Below, in pieces: positions 1 through 10,022 of a DNA stretch of 43,448 bases (position 1 is its first letter; every line of letters begins with the position of its first letter). The stretch covers positions 1 through 43,448 of the forward strand of contig NZ_JARKOZ010000085.1 in the NCBI RefSeq assembly GCF_029978005.1, given 5' to 3'. Origin of the DNA: Solidesulfovibrio sp. Its GTDB lineage: Bacteria; Desulfobacterota; Desulfovibrionia; Desulfovibrionales; Desulfovibrionaceae. The notes beneath the pieces are model-generated. The model saw only the letters and a list, made by a program, of their open reading frames with translations, was not told the DNA's origin and ran no database searches. Position numbers and translations under genes: made by a program.

Positions 1-190
1 CTAGAAGAGGCTTTCAAAGCAAAAATTCCAAGAACTCGCCTCGAAGAGGCGACGGCCTGGGGGCGGAATTTTTCCTGCCGAGCCTGCCGCGAAGCGGCGG
101 CAGCGGCAGGGAAAATTCCGCCCCCATCTTCGGTCCGCCAATGGCAACCGCACCGGTGACCGCAGCCACCCTCGCCAAACCACGCCGGAC

Positions 191-298
191 GGGGGGACCG
201 GGGGGAGTGACTCCCCCCGGCGGGTGCAGGGCAGAGCCCTGCTGGGGTTCGGGGCAACGCCCCGATGGGTCCAGGGCAACGCCCCGGCCACCGGAGGC
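191..298 (-). repeat. Gene-end hairpin repeat, copy A (four tandem hairpins)
   Basis: Read on the minus strand, the element opens 33 bases after the stop of the DUF1786 gene with the core GCCTCCGGTGGCC (298 to 286). It continues as four hairpins: an imperfect one at about 271-287, perfect ones at 250-264 (CGGGGC/GCCCCG) and 226-242 (GCAGGGC/GCCCTGC), and an 11-bp stem at 198-220. The same core is found at four other gene ends in the window. It may act as a terminator or 3'-end stabiliser, but no T-run follows. Positions 1-190 hold no gene I can support. Confidence 0.65.
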
Positions 299-330
299 AT
301 CACCCACCCACCTATCCGCCCCCCACTCGC

Positions 331-1365
331 CTACTTGTGCGTTTGCAGCCAGTGAACGAGGCCGAAGCAGGCGGTGAGCATCATGTCGCCGCCGGGGCTG
401 GGGAATTCGACGTCGAAGCCGGCGAGCATGGCGCGTTTGGGTCCGATGACGGAGGTATAGGGGAAGATGCCGGCCTGTTCGGGCAGTTGCAGGGTAAGGC
501 AGCCGTGCCCGCCCTTATCGAAGACTTCGGCGTTGGTGAGGTCGCCGCGCCGGAAGCGTTCGAGGTCGTTCCAGACTTCGTCGGCGGGCAGCATGCCTGT
601 GTGGTGTTCGTAGATGCCGTGGATGCGTCCTTTGTGGACGAGGGCGGCGACGGTGTGGCTGTTGCCGACGTTGACGAGCATGACGCCGGTTTCGTTGGAT
701 TTGGCTTTGACGTCCGGGTCGGTGAGCAGTCCGAGGATGGCGGCGGCGGCGGAGTCGGCCACGGGGCCGCCGCCCATGGATTGCTGGAGGGTGGCGAGCC
801 TTGTGAGTTCGGCGGGCGGCGTTTCGTAGACCAGGGCGTCGGGCCGGCCGTCGGCTTCGCGCAGGAAGCGTTCCCAGAGTCTGAAGCGGCCTTCGCGGCT
901 GCTTTTGCCGGGGTGCAGGCCGTGGTCCTGGGCGCAGGCCACGACGAGTTCGGGTTCGGGCAGACCGGCCGCGGCCAGGAAGGCGTTCCAGAAGCCGGGC
1001 TCGTAGTCGGCCAGGTGCAGGGGGACGTAGCCGGCGGGCCGGTGCTCGGTGACGACGACGCCCATGGTGTCGCGCAGGCGCTTGGGATCGTCGGTGAGCG
1101 CCCAGACGGCGTCGGGGTGGGCGGCCAGGGGCAGTCCGGCCTTGAGGTGGGCGCGGAAGGTCTTAAAGAAGCCGCCGCCCATATTTCGGCCGCAGAGGTA
1201 GACGGGCTTGGCGGCGGCGGTCAGTGCGGCCAGTCGGGCGGCCACTTGCCGGGCCGGGGCCGGCAGGACGAATTTCGGGCAGTTTTCGGGTTCCAGTCCG
1301 GGCTGGTGGTAGTAGACGTCCTGAGTGCCGGACCCGATGTCCAGGCACAGCGCGCGTAGGGCCAT
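331..1365 (-). CDS. DUF1786 family protein (actin-like ATPase fold suspected)
   Basis: This 344-residue protein matches what I know of DUF1786, a family often labelled a putative pyruvate formate-lyase activating enzyme although no radical-SAM cysteine motif is visible here. The N-terminus has an LDIGSGTQD motif and the middle has VNVGNSHT. Both resemble the phosphate-binding loops of the sugar kinase/Hsp70/actin superfamily, so an ATP-dependent role is an inference. The start at 1365 was chosen because AGGAGG lies 7 bases upstream. An in-frame start 14 codons earlier lacks such a site. The product appears soluble. The gene is followed on its own strand by repeat copy A. Its substrate is unknown. 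Confidence 0.8.
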   Translation of the reverse strand: MALRALCLDIGSGTQDVYYHQPGLEPENCPKFVLPAPARQVAARLAALTAAAKPVYLCGRNMGGGFFKTFRAHLKAGLPLAAHPDAVWALTDDPKRLRDTMGVVVTEHRPAGYVPLHLADYEPGFWNAFLAAAGLPEPELVVACAQDHGLHPGKSSREGRFRLWERFLREADGRPDALVYETPPAELTRLATLQQSMGGGPVADSAAAAILGLLTDPDVKAKSNETGVMLVNVGNSHTVAALVHKGRIHGIYEHHTGMLPADEVWNDLERFRRGDLTNAEVFDKGGHGCLTLQLPEQAGIFPYTSVIGPKRAMLAGFDVEFPSPGGDMMLTACFGLVHWLQTHK

Positions 1366-1576
1366 CGCCGCCTCCTTGCTCTGGGTGGCTGGGATGAGTA
1401 CGCCCAAACGCGGCGTGGCTCAAGGTGCGGGGCGGTTGTTACGAAAACGACTCAAAGCGTGTGGGGCGTGGGAAAAAATTGCACACAGGCGGGGGAGCGG
1501 TGCAGGCGGCCGTGGCCCGGCGACGCCGCGGGGCGCGACGCGGCGGGCGGTCGGGTCCGGCCTTGAGGGGCGTTTC

Positions 1577-1726
1577 CTAATGAAACAGGAGGCCCTTGTA
1601 GATGAAGCGTTCGTAGACGGAGCACACGCGCCGGGCGCTGCCGCTGGCCAGTCCGAAATCGAGCAGCCGGCAGTACATATGCACGGGGTTGAGCCGGTGT
1701 TGCAGGTAGTTGCGCAGTCGGTTCAT
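1577..1726 (-). CDS. 49-residue conserved-looking small protein in a sigma-28 dicistron
   Basis: A 49-codon frame begins MNRLRNYLQHRLNP and ends YKGLLFH. Nearly every third codon position is G or C, as in the real genes around it, and a GAGGTGG ribosome site lies 7 bases upstream. The product is basic and aromatic, with two cysteines and a probable amphipathic helix. It has no signal peptide. Its ATG overlaps the TGA of a 23-codon frame immediately upstream (ATGA), which suggests translational coupling. A sigma-28-like promoter at 1831-1857 heads the pair, so a motility-related role is plausible but inferred. I recognise no named family. Confidence 0.7.
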   Translation of the reverse strand: MNRLRNYLQHRLNPVHMYCRLLDFGLASGSARRVCSVYERFIYKGLLFH

Positions 1727-1794
1727 GATGCCACCTCGGACGGGGGGGAGCCCCCTGACGCTTTTTCATAAGCAAGAAGCGTTCCTTTTTTCAT
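1723..1794 (-). CDS. 23-residue micropeptide or coupled leader ORF
   Basis: A 23-codon frame starts MKKGTLLAYEK and ends SEVAS. It has an excellent GGAGGGAGGAG ribosome site directly before the ATG at 1794, and its TGA overlaps the ATG of the 49-residue gene. A sigma-28-like promoter lies about 37 bases upstream of the start codon. Either the peptide is functional or translation through it opens the start of the downstream gene. Codon use is less GC-biased than in neighbouring genes, so coding is probable rather than certain. Confidence 0.5.
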   Translation of the reverse strand: MKKGTLLAYEKASGGSPPSEVAS

Positions 1795-1830
1795 TTCTCC
1801 TCCCTCCATCCGGGGAGGCCTTCACGCTTC

Positions 1831-1857
1831 TTATCGGCCGATCGCGCCGGGGGCTTA
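1831..1857 (-). promoter_or_regulatory. Sigma-28 (FliA) type promoter for the small dicistron
   Basis: On the minus strand the sequence is TAAG, 15 bases, then GCCGATAA. The -10 element is a perfect match to the sigma-28 consensus, the -35 has one change (TAAG for TAAA), and the spacing equals that of the flagellin promoter in this window. Transcription would begin near 1824, about 30 bases before the micropeptide start. Confidence 0.65.
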
Positions 1858-1942
1858 GAGGCAATCTGAATTGTGGCGTCAGCCATGATTCGAAAATCCA
1901 ATTATCCCAGCCCGTATCCCCTTGTCCCGCTCCCTTTGAAAC

Positions 1943-1974
1943 AAAAAAACCCGCGCCGGTTTCCCGGCGCGGGG
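1943..1974 (-). terminator. Rho-independent terminator of the ferredoxin gene
   Basis: A perfect 10-bp GC stem (1950-1959 with 1964-1973) and a 4-base loop are followed on the minus strand by seven T residues. It lies 25 bases after the ferredoxin stop codon. Confidence 0.9.
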
Positions 1975-1998
1975 TGTCCCTTTGGGGGACCGTCACAT

Positions 1999-2490
<492 letters not shown>

Positions 2491-2577
2491 CTAGATAATA
2501 TCACCATTTTGTACGCCCTTCGTCTTGCTTGCGGCCGTGCGGTCCGCGGCGGCGTACCAGGCCAGTTGATTTGGCCT

Positions 2578-2606
2578 TTGACGATCATGCTCAAAAACCA
2601 TACACT
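2578..2606 (+). promoter_or_regulatory. Sigma-70 type promoter for the GGDEF-EAL gene
   Basis: TTGACG, a 17-base spacer and TACACT give a close match to the housekeeping consensus. Transcription would start near 2613, about 50 bases before the ATG at 2664. Confidence 0.6.
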
Positions 2607-2663
2607 TGTTGAAATAATTGCTGTTGAGCACGCCATCGCGGCAGAAACGAGCGACCAGGGGCC

Positions 2664-4366
2664 ATGCTGCCAGAATCCGCGAACCTGCTTGAATCCCTAG
2701 CCAACCACGCCGCCGTGCTGGACGCGGGCGGCGTCATTCTGGCCGCCAACGCCTCCTGTCGGGTCCTTTTGGCCGACATCGAGGAAGGCGAGGCGCGGGG
2801 ACGCCTTTTTTCCGGGTATTGCGACAAGATCCTCCAGCCCGCCGCCGCGGCCAGCGTGCGCGAGGGCCTGTCCTCCGTGCTCAGCGGCCAGGCGCCGCGC
2901 TACGAGATGGACCTGCCCTGCGGCAAGCCGCAAAATCCCACCTGGCGCGCCTTGTGCGCCACGCCGCTGGCCGGCCCGATTTCCGGGGCGCTGGTGACGC
3001 TCTCCGACATCAGCCGGCAAAAGCAGCTCGAGGAGCACATCCTCCACGACGCCTTTCACGACACCCTGACCGGCCTTTTCAACCGGGCGCTGTTCCTCAA
3101 CCGCCTGGATCAGTCCATCAAGCGGCTCAAGCGCAACCCCGAGGCGCTCTACGCCGTGCTCTATCTGGACATGGACCGGTTCAAGCTGGTCAACAAGACC
3201 TTCGGCCACGTCACCGGCGACCGGCTGCTCATGGTCATCGCCAACCGGCTGCAAAAGCTCCTGCGCGACGTGGACACCCTGGCCCGGTTCGGCGGCGACG
3301 AATTCGCCATTTTGGTGGAGGACGTGGGTGGGCTGCACGAGGCCAGCGCCATGGCCGACAACGTGCTGCGCCAGTTGGCCGCGCCGTTTCGCCTGAAAAA
3401 ACAGGAAATCTTCGTCACCTGCAGCATCGGCGTGGTGCTCGGCTCGGCGGCCTACGAGCACCCGGACCAGGTGCTGCGCGACGCGGACAACGCCATGTAC
3501 AGCTCCAAGGAGCACGGCGGCGACCACTATACGATTTTCGACGCCGGTATGCGCGTGGTCACCGAGCGGCGCATGGAGATGGAGCTGGCCTTGCGCCACG
3601 CCCTGGAAAACGGCGAGATCACGGTGCATTACCAGCCCATCGTATCGCTTTCCTCGGGCGAGATCACCGGCGTCGAAGCCCTGGCCCGCTGGCGCCACCC
3701 CAGGCAGGGCAACATCGCGCCGAGCGAATTCATCCCCATCGCCGAGGAGACGGGGCTCATCAACGAGCTCGGGGCGCTGGTGCTGCGCCAGTCCTGCCGG
3801 CGCATGGTGGAGCTGGCCCGGGACAACGCCGACGCCGCGAAACTGACGCTCTCCGTCAACATTTCCGGCCGCCAGTTCAAACGCCCGGATTTCGTGGAGG
3901 AAGTGGCGACCATCCTGGCCGAGGCCGGTATCGATCCGTCGCTGGTGCGCCTGGAGCTCACGGAATCCGTGCTCATGGACAACGCCGACGAGGCCGTGGC
4001 CACCATCAAGCGGCTCAAGGGCCTGGGCGTCAAGGTGGTCATCGACGACTTCGGCACGGGCTATTCGTCGCTGTCCTACATCCAGCGCTTCCCCTTCGAC
4101 AGCCTCAAGGTGGACCGGTCGTTCGTGGGCAACATGAACGAGGCAGAGCAGAACATGGAGATCGTGCGGGCCATCATCGCCATGGCCCACAAGCTCGGCC
4201 TGGAAGTGGTGGCCGAGGGCGTGGAGCTGGCCGAGCACCGCACCCGCTCACCGACCTGCACTGCGAAAGCGCCCAGGGCTTCTACTTCTCGCGCCCGGTC
4301 CCGGGCGATGAGCTCGACGCCCTGCTACGGCGCGGCCCCGCGGGCATGCCGCCTCGCATCGCCTGA
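2664..4366 (+). CDS. PAS-GGDEF-EAL cyclic-di-GMP protein, 3' end frameshifted
   Basis: A cytoplasmic protein predicted to make and/or degrade c-di-GMP. A PAS-like region (about residues 5-115) precedes a GGDEF domain with an intact GGDEF motif at 210-214 and an RDVD inhibitory site five residues before it. The EAL domain has EALARW at 338-343, then LTES, DDFGTGYSS and the EGVE motif. After VELAEHRTR the frame is lost. Removing the effect of one missing base near 4241-4248 restores LTDLHCESAQGFYFSRP, the normal EAL ending, and a stop at 4366, giving about 567 residues. Read as written, the frame runs on with unrelated sequence to 4544. This is either a real mutation that damages the phosphodiesterase part or a single-base sequence error. 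No membrane segments are seen. Confidence 0.85.
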
Positions 4367-4702
4367 TCCCACGCCGCAAAAAAGGGATTCGCCGTCGGCG
4401 CGGGAGCTGCTTACACAGCCGGTTGCGAAGCGCGGCTTCGCGAACTCTTCCTCATACGCCTGGCGAACCCCGGAAAAGGGGGCGCCTCGATGCGCTCGGT
4501 ATGGTGGCTGCCGTTTATTTCGCTCGTCCCCCTGTTGTCGTTGATCCCATATGTAAAGGGGAGCCTTTCCCCTTGCATGTAAAAGATAAGCACGCATCCC
4601 CCGCAGTAAAGGGGCGTCGCGCCATGTCCGCGCGGGCGGGGACGCCGCCTGGCGCGGACGGTTCTTTTCCCGAGGAAACGCGCGGCGTTTCCAGGGGCGT
4701 GC
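4367..4702. other. Intergenic region without a supported gene
   Basis: These 336 bases lie between convergent genes. They contain a small stem near 4434-4450 (GCGAAGC/GCTTCGC), a stem around 4556-4574 (AAGGGGA/TCCCCTT) and another near 4675-4695 (GGAAACG/CGTTTCC). Any of these could end transcription, but none is followed by a convincing T-run. No coding pattern is visible. Confidence 0.4.
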
Positions 4703-7165
4703 CTAGGTCTTGGCGGCCAGCAGCTTCTCGATGGCGGCGAGCAGGCGGTCGGGGTCCAGGGGCTTGAGGAGCACGGCGTCGGCGGCCTGGCTGGGCGAAT
4801 CGCCGTGGCCGGTGATGACGAGGATGGGGATGCCGGCCAGTTCGGGATCGCGGCGCAGGGCCTCCATGGCCGCGCGGCCGTCCATGCCCGGCATGGCCAT
4901 GTCCATGGTGATCACCCCCGGACGCAGCCGCTCGGCCGCGGCCAGGGCCGACTCGCCGTCGTGGGCGGCGGCCACCCGGTAGCCCTCCCCTTCCAGAAAC
5001 TGGATGAGGAACGAGGACACGGCCGGGTCGTCGTCCACCACCAGGATGAGCGGCCGGTCCTTGCGCGGGGCCGGTGCCCGGGCCGGAGCCGCGGCGGCCT
5101 CTTCGCCCGAGGCCGTGGGCAGTTCGAACAGGAAGGCCGCGCCGCGCCCGGGCGCGGGCTCGACCCAGATCCGCCCGCCGTAGTGGCTCACGATCTCGCG
5201 GCAGATGGCCAGCCCCAGGCCCGTGCCCTTGGCCGGCCCCGACCCCTCGGGGTCGCGGCCCACCTGCCGGAACTTGTCGAAGATGAGCTCCCGGTCCTCG
5301 GGGGCGATGCCGGGCCCGGTGTCGCTCACGCACACCCGGACAAGGCCCGGCCCGGGTTGCGCCAGGCTCACGGTCACCGCGCCCACGGCCGTGAATTTGG
5401 CTGCGTTGCCGATGAGGTTCAAAAGCACCTGCTCCCGGCGGTCCGGGTCGGCCACGACCACGGGCGAGACCTCGGGCAGGCGCGTCTCCAGGTCCACCTC
5501 GGGCCGGGAGGCGAAAAGCCCGGACACGGCGGCCACGGCCCGGCGCACCACCTCGTCCAGGCGCACCGGCCGGTCCCGCCATTCCATGCGGCCGGACTCG
5601 ATGCGCGAGAGATCCAGGAAATCGTTCAAAAGCCTGGCCAGCCGTTCGCCCTCGGCGGACAGCACGCGCAGGTTCTCCTCGATGCGCGCCCCGCGACGGA
5701 CCAATCCCGCGTCCTCGCCGGCCAGGGGCTGAAAAAAGCGCGCGAAATCCCGGGCGATGAGCTTGGAAAAGCCCAGCAGCGAGGTCAGGGGCGTGCGCAG
5801 TTCGTGGGACACGGACGAAAGAAAGGCGCTTTTGATCTCGTCCATGCCGCGAAGCCTCGCGTTGGCCTCCTCGAGCTCCATGGCCTGGGCCGTGAGGTCG
5901 CTCGTGCGCGCGACCACCAGTTGTTCGAGGTTTCGGGTGAGGCGTTCGAGGTTCTCCTCGGCCTGGCGGCGCTCGGTGTCGTCGCGGGCCATGAGCACGA
6001 ACCCGGCCGGCGAGCCCTCCTTGTCGTAGATGCCGGAGACGCGCACGGCGTAGGTGCGCTCCCCGCCCGGATGTTCCTTGCGGATGGTGAAATCGTGGCT
6101 GCGGGTGGGGGAAAGGGACTCGAGCCCCCGCTGGAAGGCGACCCGGTCGATGCCCGGACGCTGGTGGATCTCCCGCAGGTCGCGCCCGACCAGGGACGGG
6201 GCCGCCAGGTCGAACATCTCCTCGGCCGCCGGGTTGACGTAGGTCACGCGCCAGGTCTCGTCCGCGGCCATGATGGCCATCTCGGCGCTGCGCAGGAGGT
6301 TGTCCAGAAAGACGGTCTTGGCCACCAGCGACCGGCCCGCCTCGCGCAGGGCCTCGTCCTTCTCGGCCAGGGCGGACTTGAGGGTGCGCACGTAACGGCT
6401 CTCGAGCGCCCGCACGATGTCGGACTGGGTGACGAGCCCGAGCACCCGCCGGTCGTCGTCCACCACCACCAGGCGGCGCACCCGGCGCTTCTTCATGGCC
6501 AGGGCGGCCTCGTACACCGGGCGGTCGGCCTCGACGCAGACCACCGGACAGCTCATGATGTCGTAGAGCCGAAGGCTCCCCATGTGCGGGCTTTCGGCGA
6601 GCAGGCGCACCACGTCGCGCTCGGTGACGATGCCGGCCGGCCGGCCGTCGCGGGCGACGATGAGGCAGGAGATGGAGCGCTCCGCCAGACGCGCCACGGC
6701 CTCGCGCACGGTGCAGTTGCCCGGGGCCGAGACCACTTCCCGGGTCATGATGTCGCCCACCCGCTGGGTCTCGGACAGGGCGTCGTGGCCCAGGCTCTCG
6801 ATGAGGTCGGACTGGGTGAGCACGCCCCGGGCCTTGCCGGCCGCGTCGACCAGCACGAGGTGGTGCAGGCGCTTGCGGGCCAGCAGGTGGTAGGCCTCCA
6901 CCAGCATGGTGTTCTCGGCCACGGCCACCACCGGCGAGGTCATGAGCTCGCCCATGGTCCGGTCGGCGAAGGTCTCGCCCCGATGGGCCGCGCCCCAGAC
7001 GATGTCGCGCTCGGTGACGATGCCCACGGGTACGCCGTCCTCCACCACCACCAGGCAGGAGATGCCCCGGTCGCGCATGACGGCCAGCCCCCGGCGCACG
7101 GGCGTGTCGGGGGTTACGGCAATGACGTCGGGGGAGATGATTTCGGCCAGTCGCCTGTCGCCCAT
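4703..7165 (-). CDS. Hybrid sensor kinase: four CBS domains, PAS, histidine kinase, receiver
   Basis: An 820-residue soluble hybrid kinase. Residues about 5-270 contain four CBS motifs as two Bateman pairs, each with a GIVTERD- or GLVTQSD-like ending. These pairs usually bind adenosine nucleotides. A PAS domain (about 295-410) and a coiled coil follow, then the HisKA box SVSHELRTPL with phosphoacceptor His454, an N-box NLIGNAAKF, DTGPGIAPED and GTGLGLAI ATP-lid motifs, and a C-terminal receiver with Asp755. The start at 7165 has GAGGAGG 6 bases upstream; an in-frame start 28 codons earlier has none. It follows the response regulator by 94 bases on the same strand, so the two are likely partners that read energy or nucleotide status. 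That partnership is inference. Confidence 0.9.
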   Translation of the reverse strand: MGDRRLAEIISPDVIAVTPDTPVRRGLAVMRDRGISCLVVVEDGVPVGIVTERDIVWGAAHRGETFADRTMGELMTSPVVAVAENTMLVEAYHLLARKRLHHLVLVDAAGKARGVLTQSDLIESLGHDALSETQRVGDIMTREVVSAPGNCTVREAVARLAERSISCLIVARDGRPAGIVTERDVVRLLAESPHMGSLRLYDIMSCPVVCVEADRPVYEAALAMKKRRVRRLVVVDDDRRVLGLVTQSDIVRALESRYVRTLKSALAEKDEALREAGRSLVAKTVFLDNLLRSAEMAIMAADETWRVTYVNPAAEEMFDLAAPSLVGRDLREIHQRPGIDRVAFQRGLESLSPTRSHDFTIRKEHPGGERTYAVRVSGIYDKEGSPAGFVLMARDDTERRQAEENLERLTRNLEQLVVARTSDLTAQAMELEEANARLRGMDEIKSAFLSSVSHELRTPLTSLLGFSKLIARDFARFFQPLAGEDAGLVRRGARIEENLRVLSAEGERLARLLNDFLDLSRIESGRMEWRDRPVRLDEVVRRAVAAVSGLFASRPEVDLETRLPEVSPVVVADPDRREQVLLNLIGNAAKFTAVGAVTVSLAQPGPGLVRVCVSDTGPGIAPEDRELIFDKFRQVGRDPEGSGPAKGTGLGLAICREIVSHYGGRIWVEPAPGRGAAFLFELPTASGEEAAAAPARAPAPRKDRPLILVVDDDPAVSSFLIQFLEGEGYRVAAAHDGESALAAAERLRPGVITMDMAMPGMDGRAAMEALRRDPELAGIPILVITGHGDSPSQAADAVLLKPLDPDRLLAAIEKLLAAKT

Positions 7166-7259
7166 GAAGCCTCCTCGGGCAGGGAACCTGCTGTCGCGTG
7201 GGAGGCCGATGCCCGAAACGCGCCCGCTTGGCAAGACGCGCCGGCGCATCGGCGGCGGA

Positions 7260-8666
7260 TCAGGGCGGCGGCGTCGGGGCGTATTCCCCGGCCTCGATGC
7301 GGTGCTTCTGGATCTTGTTCCAGAGATTCTTCGGGCTTACCCCGAGCAGGCGGGCCGCGTCCTTCTGGACGCCGGCGGATTTGCGAAGCGCCGTGAGAAT
7401 CATGTTGCGCTCCATGTCCTGGAGGGTGTCGCGCAGGTTGCCGGCGGCCTCGGCGGTCGCGGCCGGCGCGGCCGCCTCGGCCGGGGCGGGCCTGGCGGAC
7501 ACGTCCAGGGCCCGGGCCACCTCGGCGGCGGTGAGCACCTCGCCCGAGCTGAGGATGGCCGCCCGCTCCAGCGTGTTGGCCAGCTGGCGGACGTTGCCCG
7601 GCCAGTCGCAGTCGAAAAGAAGCTGCATGCCCTCCCGGGACACCCCGCGCAGGTTGACGCCCACACGCGGATTGATGCGCTCCAGGAAATGGGCGACCAG
7701 AAGGGGCAGGTCCTCCTTGCGCTCGCGCAGGGGCGGCAGGGGGATGGCCGCCACGCTCAGCCGGTAGTAGAGGTCGGCCCGGAATTTCTTTTCCGCCGCC
7801 ATGTACTGGAGATCCTGGTTGGTGGCGGCGATGATGCGGATGTCGATGTCGATGGGCCGCGAACCGCCCACGCGCTCGATCTGCTTCTGCTCCACGGCCC
7901 GCAGGAGCTTTGGCTGCAGGAAAAGCGGCATGTCGCCGATCTCGTCGAGCATGATGGTGCCGCCCGAGGCCAGCTCGAACTTGCCCTTCTTGAGCGCCAC
8001 CGCGCCGGTGAAGGCCCCCTTCTCGTGGCCGAAGAGCTCGGATTCCAGCAGGTTCTCGGGGATGGCGGCGCAGTTGACCTTGACGAAGGGCGCGTGGGAC
8101 CGGCGGCTCAATGCCTGTATGGCGTCGGCCACCACCTCCTTGCCCGCGCCGGATTCGCCGGTGATGAGCACCGTGGAATCGAGGGGGGCCACCCGGCGCA
8201 CCATGTCCACCACGGCCCGCATGGCCGGGGACTGGCCCACGACGACCGGGCCGCGCCCGCAGGTCAGGGCGGACTTGAGCCGGGCCAGCTCCTCCACCAG
8301 GGCGCGACGCTCCAGGGCCCGGCGCACCACCACCTCCATCTCGGCCAGGGAGAAGGGCTTGGCGAAAAAGTCGTAGGCCCCCAGCCGCACGGCCTCCAGA
8401 GCCTTTTCCCTGGCGGCGTAGCCGGTCATGACGATGACCTCGGCCTGGGGGCAGGCGTCCTTGAGACGGGACAGGCCCTCGATGCCGTCCATGCCGGGCA
8501 GCATGACGTCGGTGATGACCAAGTCGAACGGCTCGATCCTGACCCTGGCCAGACCCTCCTCGGCCGAGCCCACGTGGACGGGCTCGTAGCCCCGCGCGGC
8601 CAGGGCCTCGGTCAGCATGGCCCCGAAGGCCGCGTCGTCCTCGATGACCAGGATTCGGGCGGGCAT
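7260..8666 (-). CDS. NtrC-family sigma-54-dependent response regulator
   Basis: The 468-residue protein has the classic three parts. The receiver (1-120) carries an acidic pocket EDD and Asp53. The AAA+ domain (about 140-375) has Walker A GESGAGKE, the sigma-54 contact motif GAFTGA and Walker B LDEIGD. A Fis-type helix-turn-helix forms the C-terminus ([18 protein letters not shown]). It should activate sigma-54 promoters once phosphorylated. AGGAG precedes the start at 8666. It lies 31 bases after the HDOD gene and 94 bases before the hybrid kinase, in one probable operon. Its targets are not evident here. Confidence 0.93.
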   Translation of the reverse strand: MPARILVIEDDAAFGAMLTEALAARGYEPVHVGSAEEGLARVRIEPFDLVITDVMLPGMDGIEGLSRLKDACPQAEVIVMTGYAAREKALEAVRLGAYDFFAKPFSLAEMEVVVRRALERRALVEELARLKSALTCGRGPVVVGQSPAMRAVVDMVRRVAPLDSTVLITGESGAGKEVVADAIQALSRRSHAPFVKVNCAAIPENLLESELFGHEKGAFTGAVALKKGKFELASGGTIMLDEIGDMPLFLQPKLLRAVEQKQIERVGGSRPIDIDIRIIAATNQDLQYMAAEKKFRADLYYRLSVAAIPLPPLRERKEDLPLLVAHFLERINPRVGVNLRGVSREGMQLLFDCDWPGNVRQLANTLERAAILSSGEVLTAAEVARALDVSARPAPAEAAAPAATAEAAGNLRDTLQDMERNMILTALRKSAGVQKDAARLLGVSPKNLWNKIQKHRIEAGEYAPTPPP

Positions 8667-8697
8667 CAGCGCTCCTGGGACAGGCGGCCGGGGTCCG

Positions 8698-9975
8698 TCA
8701 CGGCTGCCTGTCCGGGAAAAAACTGTGCATGGTTTCGGCCAGGCGCGCCTCCATGCCGGGAAGGAGCCGGGCCACGTCCTCGGCCCCGAGACCCAGGCTG
8801 TCCCAGGCGGCCGGGGACAGGCGGGCGACGTGGCGGTTGCCGCTTGCGCCCCAGCCCATGGCCGTGGCCAGACAGTCGGCCAAGTGGACGATGGCCGGTT
8901 CCTCGACGAAAAGCGGCTCGTCCAGGTCGTGGTGGTAGCGCACCATCTTTTCGAGGTTGGCCGGGAACTGCCATTTCTGGAGCAGCAAGCCCCCGAGGGC
9001 GGCGTGGTCGAAGCCGAGCAGTTCGCGCTCGGCGAGATACAGCGGCTCGCGGCCGGCGGCGGCCCGGCGCATGGCCGCGGCCATGTGAGCCGAGGCCTGC
9101 TTGAAAAGCACGATGCGGCCGATGTCGTGGAGCAGCCCGGCCACGAAGGCGGCCTCGGCCCCTTCCCGGCCCAGGGCCGAGGCGATGGCCTGGGCGGCCA
9201 CGGCGCAGCCCACGCTGTGCTCCCAAAAGACCCGCATGTTGACCCAGTGCGGCGGGATGTCCTGGAAAAGCGGCAGGACCGAGACGCCGAGGGCCAGCGT
9301 GGCCAGCTGGCGGCCGCCGACCACCACCACGGCCCGGGACAGGCTGTCCACCTTGGACGGAAAGCGGCCGCGCACGGCCCGCATGGTGCGGGCGTAAAAG
9401 GGACTGTTGACCAGGCGCAGCAGCTTGGCCGCCAGGCTCGGGTCGTGGCGGATGCTCGCGGCGGCGTCCTCCACGGTGCTGGCCGGGTCGCGCAGCACCT
9501 CGCTGATGCGCAGGTACACCTCGGGCGGGGAGACGAGCTTGGGTTCGTCGCGAAGGAGCATGTCGGGCGAAGCCATGGGCGGAGGCGCATCCTCCACGGG
9601 TCGCGGGGCATGGTCGTGGGGCGGCGCGGCCGGAGCGTCGCCGGACGCGGCCTTGCGGCGTCTGATCTCGCCGGCCAATGCCAGACGGTGCAAAAGCGGC
9701 GTCAGGGGATGTTCGGGATCGAGCAGGCACAGGCGTTCGGCGACCGCCGCCTCGGCCGCGGCGGCCACGGCCGCCTCGTCGGAAACCGGCGGCGGCGCGT
9801 CGGCGAGGACCTCGCCCATCACGCCGACGTCGGGCAGATTCCAGGCCAGCAGGGACTTCAAATGCCCGTGGTCCAGGGTCGTTCCCTTGGGCATGAGAAA
9901 ACGGCCGCCGGGCGTCAGTACGTCCTCGGCCAGCACCATTCCTGCCCGCAGTTCGGAAACGTTGCGCCTGACCAT
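8698..9975 (-). CDS. HDOD domain signalling protein
   Basis: A 425-residue protein. The N-terminal 55 residues (VSELRAGMVLAEDVLTPGG...) resemble the short leader domain seen in many HD-GYP/HDOD proteins. A low-complexity Ala/Pro linker follows, then an HDOD domain from about residue 150 to 345 that keeps an LLHDIGR motif. HDOD proteins are mostly non-catalytic adaptors of signal transduction. The position directly upstream of the NtrC-type regulator and hybrid kinase suggests it modulates that system. A GGGAGG site lies just before the start at 9975, and a strong promoter lies at 10023-10050. Confidence 0.88.
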   Translation of the reverse strand: MVRRNVSELRAGMVLAEDVLTPGGRFLMPKGTTLDHGHLKSLLAWNLPDVGVMGEVLADAPPPVSDEAAVAAAAEAAVAERLCLLDPEHPLTPLLHRLALAGEIRRRKAASGDAPAAPPHDHAPRPVEDAPPPMASPDMLLRDEPKLVSPPEVYLRISEVLRDPASTVEDAAASIRHDPSLAAKLLRLVNSPFYARTMRAVRGRFPSKVDSLSRAVVVVGGRQLATLALGVSVLPLFQDIPPHWVNMRVFWEHSVGCAVAAQAIASALGREGAEAAFVAGLLHDIGRIVLFKQASAHMAAAMRRAAAGREPLYLAERELLGFDHAALGGLLLQKWQFPANLEKMVRYHHDLDEPLFVEEPAIVHLADCLATAMGWGASGNRHVARLSPAAWDSLGLGAEDVARLLPGMEARLAETMHSFFPDRQP

Positions 9976-10022
9976 TGCCTCCCGCCGCGCGATGGAAAAT
10001 CCCTGCCATTTCGGGTCGCGCG

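Noticed and set aside
265-1359. 364-codon plus-strand open frame
   Set aside because: Antisense to the DUF1786 gene, whose motifs, ribosome site and codon bias are convincing.
1452-1775. 107-codon minus-strand frame over the small dicistron
   Set aside because: It lies in a different frame from the 49-codon gene, is rich in Pro, Arg and Ala, and lacks a ribosome site or motif.
2697-4238. 513-codon minus-strand open frame
   Set aside because: Shadow of the GGDEF-EAL gene; His/Val/Gly-rich with no motif.
4805-7396. Very long plus-strand open frame of 863 codons
   Set aside because: It lies opposite the hybrid kinase gene and has a His/Gly/Ala-rich composition without domains, the usual shadow of a GC-rich gene.
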